Assembly (NCBI RefSeq): GCF_014353015.1
Contig: NZ_CP060704.1
Location: forward strand, 4,799,001-4,863,000
DNA length: 64,000 nt
Reading direction: 5' to 3'
Source: Chitinimonas koreensis
Lineage (GTDB): Bacteria > Pseudomonadota > Gammaproteobacteria > Burkholderiales > Chitinimonadaceae
The position numbers were made by a program, and so were the translations under genes. Shown in pieces: positions 47,487 to 56,489 of the stretch (positions within the stretch are counted from its first letter, which is position 1; each line of letters starts with the position of its first letter). The notes under the pieces are model-generated. The model made no database searches, had not been told where the DNA came from, and was given only the letters and a program-made list of their open reading frames with translations.

Positions 47487-48371
47487 TCAGCCCTTGACGG
47501 CCCCAGCCGTCAGCCCGCGCACGAAATACTTGCCGCCGACCACGTAGACGAACAGCGTCGGCAGCGCCGCGATGATCGCGGCCGCCATGTCCACGTTGTA
47601 TTGCTTGACCCCGGTGCTGGTGTTGACCAGGTTGTTGAGCGCCACCGTCATCGGCTGGCCCTCGCCCGAGCTGAACACCACGCCGAACAGGAAGTCGTTC
47701 CAGATCTGGGTGGTCTGCCAGATGATGCAGACGCCCACCGTGGGGATCGAGATCGGCAGCAGGATCTTGAAGAAGATGCGGAAGAAGCCGGCGCCGTCGA
47801 TGCGCGCCGCCTTCACCAGTTCGTCCGGCACCGTCACGTAGTAGTTGCGGAAGAACAGCGTGGTGAACTGCAGGCCGTAGATCACGTGCACCAGCACCAG
47901 CCGGCCGGTACTGCTCTCGATGCCGGCCATGCCCAGCACCTGGGCCATCGGCAGGATCACCACCTGGAACGGCAGGAAGGTGCCGATCAGCAGCGCCATG
48001 AAGAAGGCGTCGGAGCCGCGGAAGCGCCACTTGGACAGCACGTAGCCGTTGAAGGCGCCGACCAGGGTCGAGATCAGCACCGCCGGGATCACCATCTTCA
48101 GGCTGTTGGAGAAGTAGCCGCCGACGCCGTTGCAGTCGACCCCGGTGCAGGCCGAACCCCAGGCGGTGCGCCAGGCGTCGAGGTTGAACGCGCCGGGCAG
48201 CGACAGCAGGTTGCCGGCGCGGATCTCGTCGAGCGTCTTGAAGCTGGTCGACAACATCACGTACAGCGGCGCGAGATACCACAGCGCCATCAGCACCAGG
48301 ATCGCGTAGATCACATAGCGGCCGAAGCCGGCGCCGCCGCGCGCGGACGAGGCATGGGCGAGATCAGCCAC
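47487..48371 (-). CDS. gtsC: Carbohydrate ABC transporter permease (MalG/GtsC type)
   Basis: 294 residues with six transmembrane helices and a periplasmic insert containing two cysteines (ACTGVDCNG). The EAA loop that docks the ATPase is seen in VPDELVKAARIDGAGFFRIFFKILLPIS. The start is GTG (MADLAHASS when initiated), overlapping the gtsB stop by eight bases. Resembles the second permease of the Pseudomonas glucose/mannose importer. Confidence 0.92.
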   Translation of the reverse strand: MADLAHASSARGGAGFGRYVIYAILVLMALWYLAPLYVMLSTSFKTLDEIRAGNLLSLPGAFNLDAWRTAWGSACTGVDCNGVGGYFSNSLKMVIPAVLISTLVGAFNGYVLSKWRFRGSDAFFMALLIGTFLPFQVVILPMAQVLGMAGIESSTGRLVLVHVIYGLQFTTLFFRNYYVTVPDELVKAARIDGAGFFRIFFKILLPISIPTVGVCIIWQTTQIWNDFLFGVVFSSGEGQPMTVALNNLVNTSTGVKQYNVDMAAAIIAALPTLFVYVVGGKYFVRGLTAGAVKG

Positions 48372-49275
48372 GGCGCTCCCTCCTCAGTTCGGAATACAGG
48401 AAAGGCATCACCACCGCGCAGGCGGTGAACAGCATCATCATCGCACTGGCGGCGCCGAGGCCGAGCTGGCCGCGGGTGAAGCTGTGCTGGTACATGAAGA
48501 TCGACGGCAGGTCGGTGGCGAAGCCGGGGCCGCCGCCGGTCAGGGCCATCACGAGGTCGAAGCTCTTCACCGCGATGTGGGCCAGGATCATGAAGGCGCT
48601 CAGGAACACCGGGCGCAGGCTGGGCACGATGATGCGGGCGTAGATGGTCGGCAGCGAGGCGCCGTCGACCTGGGCCGCCTTGATGATCGAGTCGTCGATG
48701 CCGCGCAGGCCGGCCAGGAACAGCGCCATCACAAAGCCCGAAGACTGCCACACGCCGGCGATCACCACCGTGTAGATGGCGTAGTCCGGGTTGACGATCC
48801 AGTCGAACACGAAGCCCGAGAAGCCCCAGTCGTGGGCCAGTTTCTCGATGCCGAGGCCGGGATTGAGGATCCACTTCCAGGCGGTGCCGGTGACGATGAA
48901 GCTCAGTGCCATCGGGTAGAGGTAGATGGTGCGCAGCGCACCTTCGAAGCGGATCTTCTGATCGAGCAGCACGGCCATGATCAGGCCGACGGCGAGGCTG
49001 ACGAAGATGAACAGCAGGCCGAACACGGCCAGGTTCTGCATCGAGGCCCACCAGCGCTCGTTGGCGAACAGCGCCTGGTACTGCACCAGGCCGGCCCATT
49101 CGTACTTGGGCAGCATGCGCGATTCGGTGAACGAGAGCCAGGCGGTCCAGCCGATGAAGCCGTAGAAGCCGACCAGGCAGGCGATCACCGTGGGGGTGAT
49201 GACCAGCTTGGGCAGGATCACGTCGGCGAAACGGCCGAGCGAAAATCCCGGCGCGCCTTGACGGGCAGCGGTCAT
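48364..49275 (-). CDS. gtsB: Carbohydrate ABC transporter permease (MalF/GtsB type)
   Basis: 303 residues, ATG at MTAARQGAPGFSLGRF. Six or more transmembrane helices (LVITPTVIACLVGFYGFIGW, NLAVFGLLFIFVSLAVGLIM, AIYTVVIAGVWQSSGFVMALFLAGL) and the EAA loop IDDSIIKAAQVDGASLPTIYARIIVPSLRP. Partner of gtsC. The gap to gtsA carries two strong hairpins. Confidence 0.92.
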   Translation of the reverse strand: MTAARQGAPGFSLGRFADVILPKLVITPTVIACLVGFYGFIGWTAWLSFTESRMLPKYEWAGLVQYQALFANERWWASMQNLAVFGLLFIFVSLAVGLIMAVLLDQKIRFEGALRTIYLYPMALSFIVTGTAWKWILNPGLGIEKLAHDWGFSGFVFDWIVNPDYAIYTVVIAGVWQSSGFVMALFLAGLRGIDDSIIKAAQVDGASLPTIYARIIVPSLRPVFLSAFMILAHIAVKSFDLVMALTGGGPGFATDLPSIFMYQHSFTRGQLGLGAASAMMMLFTACAVVMPFLYSELRRERRG

Positions 49276-49345
49276 GGCGAATCCTTTGGACGGGGTTGGA
49301 ATACAGGCGTTATAGACGCCGTGTGACGGACGATACGTCTGGATG

Positions 49346-49403
49346 CCCGCCGCGGCGCACCGCGGCGGTGCATGGCTGCCGGCATCGAACGATGCCGGCA
49401 GCC
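49346..49403 (-). promoter_or_regulatory. Two intercistronic hairpins between gtsA and gtsB
   Basis: CCGCCGCGG-CGCA-CCGCGGCGG (9 bp, tetraloop) and a 14-bp perfect stem GGCTGCCGGCATCG / CGATGCCGGCAGCC with almost no loop. Such structures after binding-protein genes usually protect the upstream message and lower expression of the permeases. Confidence 0.7.
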
Positions 49404-49434
49404 GTTCACTCCTCGCTGGCGCGAGTGATTGTCA

Positions 49435-50676
49435 TTATTTGGCCTTGGCGGCGGCGAGCAGCTTCTTCACCGCTTCCTGGCTGGTCATGTTGGAGTTCAT
49501 GAACGAGGCGATCACGTCCTGGGTCGCGCCCTGCACCGCCGGCGGCATGGCCATCTGGTGCGCGAACGAGGGGACCAGGCCGCCCGACTTGTTGGAGGCG
49601 ACGAAGTCGGCAGCCGACTTCTTGGCGCAGTCGTCGAACTTGCTCATGTCGTGGCCCAGGCGGACCGGGATCGAGCCCTTGTTCTGGTTGAACACTTCCT
49701 GGAAGGCCGGCGACATCACCGTCGAGGCGAAGTCGTTGGTGGCCTTCTGGTCCTTGTTCTTCTGGGCGAACACGATGAACGAGTCGATGTTGAAGGTGTA
49801 GGCCTTGTCGGTGCCCGGCGCGGCGACGCACAGGTAGTCGGTGCCCGGCTTCTTGCCGGCGGCGGCGAATTCGCCCTTGGCCCAGTCGCCCATGAACTGC
49901 ATGGCGGCCTTGCCGTTGATGACCATCGCGGTGGCGAGGTTCCAGTCGCGGCCCGGCGCGTCCTTGTCGATGTGCTTGCGCACCATGCGCAGGGTGTCGA
50001 AGGCCTTGATGGTGGTCGGGCTGTCGATGGCCTTCGGATCGAGCTGGATGAAGGCCTTCTTGAAGTAGTCGGCGCCGCCGACGCCGAGGGCGACCGATTC
50101 GAACACGGTCGCGTCCTGCCACGGCTGGCCGCCGTGGGCGACGGCGATGAAGCCGGCCTTCTCGATCTTGGTGGCGGCCTCGTCGAACTCGGCCCAGGTG
50201 GTCGGCACCTTGGCGCCGGCCTTCTTGAACACTTCGGGGTTCACCCACATCCAGTTGACGCGGTGCACGTTGACCGGCACGGCGACGTAGTGGCCCTTGT
50301 ACTTCATCACGTTGGCGACCACCGGCGGCAACAGGCTGTCCCACTTCTCGGCGTTGGCGACCGGGTCGAGCCAGGCCAGCACGCCTTCGCCGCCCCATTC
50401 CTGGATCGCCGGACCCTTGACCTGGGCGGCGGTGGGCGGGTTGCCGGACACGACGCGGGTCTTGAGCACCGTCATCGCGTTGTCGCCGGCGCCGCCGGCC
50501 ACGGCGAAGTCCTTCCAGGTATGGCCCTTGGCCGACATCATCTTCTTGAGTTCGGCCACCGACTTGGCTTCGCCGCCGGAAGTCCACCAGTGCAGCACTT
50601 CGACTTCGCCGGCGACGGCATTGAGGGAGAACGCGCAGGCGGCAGCCAGCGCAAGGGTAAGGCGACGCGGTTTCAT
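49435..50676 (-). CDS. gtsA: Sugar ABC transporter substrate-binding protein (glucose/mannose type)
   Basis: 413 residues with signal peptide (KPRRLTLALAAACAFSLNAVAG). The mature N-terminus EVEVLHWWTSGGEAKSVAEL and the VAGGAGDNAMTVLKTRVVSGNPP block are very close to what I recall of Pseudomonas glucose-binding GtsA/GltB proteins. Periplasmic; delivers sugar to gtsB-gtsC. First gene of the operon, with its own well-formed promoter and operator-like repeats. The exact sugar is inferred from family resemblance. Confidence 0.92.
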   Translation of the reverse strand: MKPRRLTLALAAACAFSLNAVAGEVEVLHWWTSGGEAKSVAELKKMMSAKGHTWKDFAVAGGAGDNAMTVLKTRVVSGNPPTAAQVKGPAIQEWGGEGVLAWLDPVANAEKWDSLLPPVVANVMKYKGHYVAVPVNVHRVNWMWVNPEVFKKAGAKVPTTWAEFDEAATKIEKAGFIAVAHGGQPWQDATVFESVALGVGGADYFKKAFIQLDPKAIDSPTTIKAFDTLRMVRKHIDKDAPGRDWNLATAMVINGKAAMQFMGDWAKGEFAAAGKKPGTDYLCVAAPGTDKAYTFNIDSFIVFAQKNKDQKATNDFASTVMSPAFQEVFNQNKGSIPVRLGHDMSKFDDCAKKSAADFVASNKSGGLVPSFAHQMAMPPAVQGATQDVIASFMNSNMTSQEAVKKLLAAAKAK

Positions 50677-50705
50677 CTTGTCTCGCTCCGTTATGGAATG
50701 GGCCC

Positions 50706-50791
50706 CTGCATCGATGCAGTGGGGCGGAGCGAAATATAGTCAGCCTTGTAAGCCTTGTGAAGGCTTTTTGTAAGTTTTCAGTAAGTTTTCA
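50706..50791 (-). promoter_or_regulatory. gtsA promoter with tandem 11-bp repeats and downstream palindrome
   Basis: On the minus strand: -35 TTCACA (50756-50761), 17-bp spacer, -10 TATATT (50733-50738). Immediately upstream of the -35 lie two perfect tandem copies of TGAAAACTTAC (50770-50780, 50781-50791), one helical turn apart. Just after the start point is a perfect 14-bp palindrome CTGCATCGATGCAG (50706-50719). Confidence 0.7.
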
Positions 50792-50940
50792 TCGTGCAAT
50801 GCACCATGAAAATGCAGAGCCTCGTTTGCATGCCTCGTTTCGATGCGATGCTGCGCAGCAGCACGAAATGGAAAGGGCGATGTAAGAAAACGACAAACGG
50901 CTCGGCCAGCGAGTTGGCAGAGACGGGGCCCAAGGGTTTC

Positions 50941-51073
50941 GTAGGTCGGGCTTTATGCCCGACAGCGGCCTCGATCGGCGGCGCTGTCGGGCATAAAGCC
51001 CGACCTACGGCCACCGGTCATCGCTCGTCAACACCATGGGATCGCCACGATTCGCGGCTGAAGCCGCTCCTAC
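50941..51073. repeat. REP pair family A (50941-51008) followed by half REP family B (51049-51073)
   Basis: GTAGGTCGGGCTTTATGCCC pair, then a lone CGCGGCTGAAGCCGCTCCTAC arm adjoining the end of the sensor kinase gene. The 400-base spacer also holds the gtsA promoter; no gene seen in the rest. Confidence 0.88.
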
Positions 51074-51091
51074 AGGGATGCGACGGCGCGG

Positions 51092-52496
51092 CTAGCCGCT
51101 CAGCCGGAACCGCACCGTCACCGCCAGCCCCTGCGGCTCGGCGTCGGCCAGCGTCACCGCGGCGTGATGGCGGCGGGCGATCTCCTGCACGATGGCGAGG
51201 CCCAGGCCGCAGCCCTTGCCCTGCCCTTCCATGCGGCCGCGGTAGAAGCGCTCGAACACCCGCGCGCGTTCCGAGGCCGGGATGCCGGGACCGGTGTCGC
51301 GCACCTCGACCATCGCCATGCCGCCCTCGTCGCGCACCCGCACGCCGATCTCGCCACCCTCGGGGTGTACTGGATCGCGTTGTCGACCAGGTTGGCCAGC
51401 AATTCGCGCAGCAGCGACTCGTGGCCGGCGATCACCAGCTTGTCGGGCGCCTCGTCAAGGCCGAGGTCGAGCCCGCGGGCCAGCGCGCGCGGCACCGCTT
51501 CGGCGGTCACCTCGCGCGCCAGCCGGGCCAGGTCGATCGGCGCCAGCGCGAGGCCGGCGTCGGGCTCGGCGCGCGCCAGCGCCAAGAGCTGGTTCACCAG
51601 CCGGATCGCCCTCGCCACGCTGGTCTCGACCTGCTCGAGCCTGCGGGTGACGGCCTGCGCGTCGGGCTCGGGCCGCGCCAGCTCGACCCGTGCCAGTTCG
51701 GTCTGCGACTTGAGGCCGGCCAGCGGCGTACGCAACTGGTGGGCCGCGTCGGCGATGAAGCGGCGCTGGCCGGCCACCTGGGTGTTCACCTCGGCCAGCA
51801 GGGTGTTGATGGCCGAGGCCAGCGCACGCACCTCGGACGGCGCGTTCTCGACCTCGAGCGGCGCCAGGTCGCGCGGCGAACGGTTCTCGACCAGCCGGCG
51901 CAGGTGGCGCAGCGGCGACAGGCCGCGGCTGATGCCGGCCCACACCAGCACGCTGGTCAGCGCCATCAGCAGCGACAGCGGCGCCACCGTGTCGACCAGG
52001 ATGCTGCGCGCCAGCTCGGCGCGCAGCGCGGTGCTCTTGGCCACCTGCACCAGCATGGTCTGCGGCCGTTCCTCGGTGCCGGCGCGCAGGTAGAGCGCCG
52101 CCACCCGCACCGGCCGGCCGCGCATGGCGCCGTCGTAGAACATCGGCCGGTTGTAGGCGCGCGGCAGGCTGCCGGGGGTGATCGGCAGGTCCTTCTCGCC
52201 GAGGATGAAGGCGCCGGGCGGGGTGCTGACCATGTAGTAGAGCCGGTCGGCCGGATCCTCCTCGAGGATCTCGCGCGCCGCGCGCGGGAAATCGATGTAG
52301 AAGCCGTCGCCGAACGGCTTCACCTGCCGCGCCAGCGCGCGCGTCGATTGCGCCAGGCTGCGGTCGATCACCTCGTTGGCGTAGCGCAGCGCGACCGAGT
52401 AGGCGACGAAGGCGGCGGCCAGCCAGAGCACCAGTTGGGGCAGCAGCAGCCAGACCAGCAGCTGGCGGCGGAGGGAGAGTTTGCGGGGGCGGGCAT
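51092..52496 (-). CDS. Two-component sensor histidine kinase (TctE/QseC type), frameshifted
   Basis: Two transmembrane helices (LLVWLLLPQLVLWLAAAFV; VAPLSLLMALTSVLVWAGI) around a 150-residue periplasmic sensor, HAMP, then the phosphorylated His in FIADAAHQLRTPLAGLKSQ, N-box LLANLVDNAIQYTP, and after a break DTGPGIP and KGCGLGLAIVQEIA. One G added at 51362-51365 joins NAIQYTPEGGEIGVRVRD. A second added G at 52485-52489 would let ATG at 52496 start as MPAPRKLSLRRQLL. With both, the length is exactly 469 codons. No response regulator gene is adjacent. The upstream spacer is a family D element. Confidence 0.82.
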
Positions 52497-52557
52497 GGGC
52501 TGGTGGAGAGCGGGGCGTGAAATGTAATGGGAAGGGGGAAGAGAGAAGGGGGAAGAG

Positions 52558-52700
52558 TAACCCCATCCCCACCCCAACCCTCCCCTTGAAGGGGAGGGAG
52601 TCGGGCAGCGACGGTGATGGCGATCGCTGACGGTTGGAGCCGATGCGCTCCGCTCCTCCCCTTCAAGGGGAGGCTGGGAGGGGGATGGGGTTACTCTTCC
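52558..52700. repeat. Family D paired element
   Basis: ACCCCATCCCC with CCCTCCCCTTGAAGGGGAGGG on the left, and CTCCCCTTCAAGGGGAG with GGGGATGGGGT on the right, around about 50 unique bases; same architecture as the inner part of 47314-47451. Confidence 0.8.
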
Positions 52701-52725
52701 CCCTTCTCTCTTCCCCTTCCCGCTA

Positions 52726-55449
52726 CTAAAGCTGCTTCACCACCCACTTCAAGCTCGCATCCTCATGATGCGCCCGCACGTCGAACCCCAGCTTGCGCAT
52801 CAAGCCCAGCATGGCGGTGTTGGAACCGAGGATGTCGCCCTCGATGGTCGACAGCCCGGCGTCGCGTGCGGCGTTGAACAGCGCTTCCATCAGCTGCGAG
52901 CCGAGTCCCATGCCCTGCCAGCGGTCGCCGATCGAAATGGCGAACTCGCAGCTGGCCGCGTCCGGGTTGGCGGTGTAGCGCGCCACCCCGGCGATGCGCT
53001 CGGCGCCGGCCTCCTCCACCGTCGCCACCAGCGCCATCTCGCGCGCATAGTCGAGCTGGGTGAAGCGCACCAGCATGCCGGGCGACAGCTGCTTGAGCGT
53101 GTTCATGAAGCGGTTGAACCGGCTCTGCTCCGACAACTCCTCGCCGACGAAGCGCTGCAGCTCGTCGGCGTCCTCGGGCCGGATCGGCCGGAAGACGCAG
53201 GCGGCGCCCGACTTGAGCCGGCCGCGCGCCAGCAGGTGGGCCGGATAAGGGTGCACCGCCATGTGGTCGTAGCGGCGGAAGCCGGCCGGCAGCGGCGCCA
53301 CCACGATGCTGGCGTCGACCGCCAGCGCGCCGTGCTCGTCGGCCACCAGCGGGTTGAGGTCGAGCGACACCATCTCGGGCAGCTCGCACACCAGCTCGGA
53401 CACCCGCAGCAGCACCGCCTTCACCGCCTCGACGTCGGCCGCCGGATGGTTGCGGAAGGCGGCCAGGCCGCGCGCGACGTGGGTGCGGCGGATCAGGCTG
53501 GCGGCGATCATGTCGTTCAGGGGCGGCAGCGTCACCGCCACGTCGCCGAACACGTCGACCATCAGGCCGCCGGCGCCGAAGGCGATGGTCGGGCCGAACA
53601 CCGCGTCGCGCGCCACCCCGACCATCAGCTCGCGGCCGTAGCGCTTGCCGTGCATCTTCTGCACCACCAGGCCGCGCACGCTGCCGGCGGGCAGCCGCGC
53701 CTGGGCGTTGTCGAGCATGGCGCCGGCCGCCTCGGCCACCTGGCCCAGCGTGTGCAGGTCCAGCACCACGCCGCCGATGTCGCTCTTGTGGATCAGGCCG
53801 TCGGCGTCGATCTTCAGCGCCACCGGCAGGCCGATGCGGCAGGCCGCCGCCACCGCCTCGTTGACGGTGGCGGCCGGCAGCGTCGGCGGATGCGGGATGT
53901 GGAAGGCGTCGAGCACTTCCAGCGTCTCGGCGGTGTTGAGCAGGCTGCGGCCGGCCGCCAGCGCCTGCCGCACCACCGCGCGGGCGCGGGCCACGTCGGG
54001 CTCGCCGCGGCTGGCCAGCGGGCCGGGCGTCTGCAGAGACAGTTCCTGGATGTAGCTCCAGGCCGCCAGGCTGGCGAAGGCCTCGACCGCGTGCTCGGGC
54101 GAGAAGAAATAGGCCATGCGGGCGCGGTCGAGCAGCTTGCGCGACAGCGCGATCTTCTTGTCGCCGAGCCAGGCCAGCATCAGCAGTTTGCCGTGGCGGC
54201 GGCGCAATTCGATCATGCGCTCGGCGGTGGCCAGGTGATCGGTGCCGGCCTGCGGCGTCAGGATCACCAGCACGCCGTCGCAGCCGGGATCCTCGAGGCA
54301 GGCCTCGGTCGCCGCCACGAAGCGCTCGGGCGGCGCGTCGCCGAGGATGTCGACCGGGTTGTCGTGGCGGCCCAGCGGCGGCAACGCCTGGTCCAGCCGC
54401 GCCACGGTGGCCGGCGCCAGCCGCGGCAGCTCGATGTTGAGCCGCTGCGCATGGTCGACCGCCATGCGGCCGGCGCCGTAGCCGTTCGAGATCACCGCCA
54501 GCCGGCGGCCCCTGGCGCGAAAGTCGGCCGCCAGCATGCGCGCGGCGATGCTGAGCTGGACCATGTTCTGCACCCGCAGCACGCCGACCCGGCGCAGCGC
54601 GGCGTCGAAGGCCTCGTCGCCGCCGAGCAGCCGCTCCGAATGGGTGCGCACGGCATGGCCGATCTCGTCGGCCGGGCTGCGCTCGATCGGCTCGCGGCCG
54701 ACCTTGAGGCAGACCACCGGCTTCTGCCGCGCCACCGCGCGCAGCGCGCTCATGAAGCCGCGCGCCTCGCCGACGTCCTCGAGGTAGAGCAGGATGCCGT
54801 GGGTCTGGCCGTCCTGCGCCAGGAAGTCGAGGATCTCGCCGAAGTTCACGTCGGCGGCGGCGCCGAGCGAGATCACGCTGGAAAAGCCGACCTCGTGCGC
54901 CTCGGCCCAGTCGAGGATGGCGCTGGCCACCGAGCTCGACTGCGCCACCAGCGCCAGGTTGCCGGGCTTGACGTGGCCCTGGTAGTTGGCCGCGATCAGG
55001 CCCTGCGCCGGCCGCATCATGCCCAGGAGGTTGGGGCCCAGCAGGCGCAGGCCGTGGCGTGCGGCGATCGCCACCGCCTCGTCGAGCAGCTCGCGGTTGC
55101 TGCGGTCGACCGCCAGGAAGTCGCGCGACAGCACCAGCGCGGTCTTCACGCCGCGCCCGCCGCATTCGCGCACCAGCCCGGGCAGCGTGCGCGCCGGGGT
55201 GGCGATCACGGCGAGATCGATCGCGCCCTCGGGCACGTCGGCGATGCGGGCGTAGACCTGCTCGCCGAACACCGCGGCGTGGCGCAGGTTGACGCCGTGC
55301 AGCCGGCCCTTGAACGGCGCGTCGAGCAGGTTGCGGAACACCCGCGCGCCGACCGAGCCCTCGGTCTCGGACGCGCCGATCACCACCACGCTGCTCGGCA
55401 TGAACAGCGGGGTGAGGTAGTGGGCTTTCATCGCCAGCCAGCGATCCAT
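52726..55449 (-). CDS. Acyl-CoA synthetase (NDP-forming)/GNAT fusion, protein lysine acetyltransferase type
   Basis: 907 residues, domain order CoA-binding (VVVIGASETEGSVG at about 20-35), CoA-ligase, ATP-grasp (from IGLPVALKIDADGLIHKSDIGGVVLDL) and a C-terminal GNAT domain (FRPIRPEDADEL; DRWQGMGLGSQLMEAL). This layout is that of Pat/PatZ (YfiQ), which acetylates and silences acetyl-CoA synthetase. The segment that carries the phospho-His loop in true ADP-forming synthetases reads HSERLLGGDEAFDAAL instead of HTGA, which argues against synthetase activity. Preceded by a 73-base spacer from the HMA gene; single gene. Confidence 0.92.
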   Translation of the reverse strand: MDRWLAMKAHYLTPLFMPSSVVVIGASETEGSVGARVFRNLLDAPFKGRLHGVNLRHAAVFGEQVYARIADVPEGAIDLAVIATPARTLPGLVRECGGRGVKTALVLSRDFLAVDRSNRELLDEAVAIAARHGLRLLGPNLLGMMRPAQGLIAANYQGHVKPGNLALVAQSSSVASAILDWAEAHEVGFSSVISLGAAADVNFGEILDFLAQDGQTHGILLYLEDVGEARGFMSALRAVARQKPVVCLKVGREPIERSPADEIGHAVRTHSERLLGGDEAFDAALRRVGVLRVQNMVQLSIAARMLAADFRARGRRLAVISNGYGAGRMAVDHAQRLNIELPRLAPATVARLDQALPPLGRHDNPVDILGDAPPERFVAATEACLEDPGCDGVLVILTPQAGTDHLATAERMIELRRRHGKLLMLAWLGDKKIALSRKLLDRARMAYFFSPEHAVEAFASLAAWSYIQELSLQTPGPLASRGEPDVARARAVVRQALAAGRSLLNTAETLEVLDAFHIPHPPTLPAATVNEAVAAACRIGLPVALKIDADGLIHKSDIGGVVLDLHTLGQVAEAAGAMLDNAQARLPAGSVRGLVVQKMHGKRYGRELMVGVARDAVFGPTIAFGAGGLMVDVFGDVAVTLPPLNDMIAASLIRRTHVARGLAAFRNHPAADVEAVKAVLLRVSELVCELPEMVSLDLNPLVADEHGALAVDASIVVAPLPAGFRRYDHMAVHPYPAHLLARGRLKSGAACVFRPIRPEDADELQRFVGEELSEQSRFNRFMNTLKQLSPGMLVRFTQLDYAREMALVATVEEAGAERIAGVARYTANPDAASCEFAISIGDRWQGMGLGSQLMEALFNAARDAGLSTIEGDILGSNTAMLGLMRKLGFDVRAHHEDASLKWVVKQL

Positions 55450-55522
55450 GGGACGGGCCTGTGCCTTGGTCGATCGATGCAGGGAGCTTAGACCAGCCGG
55501 ACCGGGCGCCTGCTGACGCCGG

Positions 55523-55729
55523 TCAAGCGGTCACCGTGTAGCCGGCGTCCTCGATCGCGGCGCGGATGCGCGCCAGGTCGACCAGGCCGGGGTCGAAGCG
55601 CACTCGCGCGCTGCCTTCGGCCAGCTCGACCGCCACGCTTTCCACCCCGGGCAGCGCCTTGAGCGCGCGCTCGACCGACGCCGCGCAACCGCCGCAGCTC
55701 ATGCCTTCGATGCCGAATCGCTGTTCCAT
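55523..55729 (-). CDS. Heavy-metal-associated (HMA) domain protein, copper-chaperone-like
   Basis: 68 residues from ATG at MEQRFGIEGMSCGGCAAS. It has the GMxCxxC metal-binding motif (GMSCGGC) and the beta-alpha-beta-beta-alpha-beta layout (VESVAVELAEGSARVRFDP, IRAAIEDAGYTVTA). Such single HMA proteins carry Cu(I) to P-type ATPases or are remnants of them; no copper ATPase or CueR gene is in the window. Cytoplasmic. A longer open frame upstream is rejected. Confidence 0.9.
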   Translation of the reverse strand: MEQRFGIEGMSCGGCAASVERALKALPGVESVAVELAEGSARVRFDPGLVDLARIRAAIEDAGYTVTA

Positions 55730-55870
55730 GTATTCCGCTCCAGATCGTCCGATGCTGCGCACTATACCCGCCGCGGCGGCCGGCCGTCGGCAGCGGGGCA
55801 AGGCCCGGCCGCGGGCCCCGTCGCGGCCGCGGCGATGCCGTGCCGGCATGAACGGCATGATTACGCCGGC

Positions 55871-55890
55871 CCGCGGTTATAATTCCGCGG
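55871..55890 (+). promoter_or_regulatory. Probable ppa promoter -10 inside an inverted repeat
   Basis: Consensus TATAAT (55878-55883) lies between CCGCGG and CCGCGG, giving a self-complementary 20-bp site 40 bases before the ppa ATG. No good -35 is present, which suggests activator dependence or a weak -35. Confidence 0.55.
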
Positions 55891-55929
55891 TTTCGTTTCC
55901 CCACCTTTTGGACAGATAGGACCCCGATC

Positions 55930-56453
55930 ATGATCCTCGACCGCGTTCCCGCCGGCCGCGACGTGCCGAACGACTTCAACGTCGTCATCGAAATCCCCGC
56001 CAACGCCGCGCCGATCAAGTACGAGCTGGACAAGGAAACCGGCGCGATGTTCGTCGACCGCTTCATGGGCACGGCGATGTTCTACCCTGCAACTACGGCT
56101 ACGTGCCGCAGACGCTGAGCGAAGACGGCGATCCGGTCGACGTGCTGGTGGTGACGCCGTTCCCGCTGAGCCTGGGCGTGGTGGTGCGCTGCCGCGCGCT
56201 GGGCGTGCTGAAGATGGAAGACGAGTCGGGCATCGACGCCAAGCTGATCGCCGTGCCGGTCGACAAGCTGTGCCCGATGTACAAGGACGTGCGCAGCACC
56301 TCCGACCTGCCGGCGCTGCTGCTGGAGCAGGTCAAGCACTTCTTCGAGCACTACAAGGACCTGGAGAAGGGCAAGTGGGTCAAGGTAACCGGCTGGGACG
56401 GCATCGAAGCCGCCCACAAGGAACTGGTCGACGGCGTCGGACGCTACAAGTAA
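55930..56453 (+). CDS. ppa: Inorganic pyrophosphatase, -1 frameshift
   Basis: Family I soluble pyrophosphatase, 174 residues after correction (E. coli 176). N-terminal VPAGRDVPNDFNVVIEIPANAAPIKYE, then KETGAMFVDRFMGTAMFYP; the frame then breaks at the C3 run 56085-56087, where one added C gives YPCNYGYVPQTLSEDGDPVDVLVVTP, the invariant active-site block with the metal-binding Asp residues. The C-terminal VKHFFEHYKDLEKGKWVKVTGW is intact. Since Ppa is essential in most bacteria, a real frameshift is unlikely. Confidence 0.93.
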
Positions 56454-56489
56454 AGCTGCTGGCGTCGCATTGCCCTTCGGCTGCAGTGC

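Noticed and set aside
52765..55491. A 908-codon open frame antisense to the acyl-CoA synthetase/GNAT gene
   Set aside because: Same artefact; no domain motifs, no ribosome site, and the opposite strand is a clear four-domain protein.
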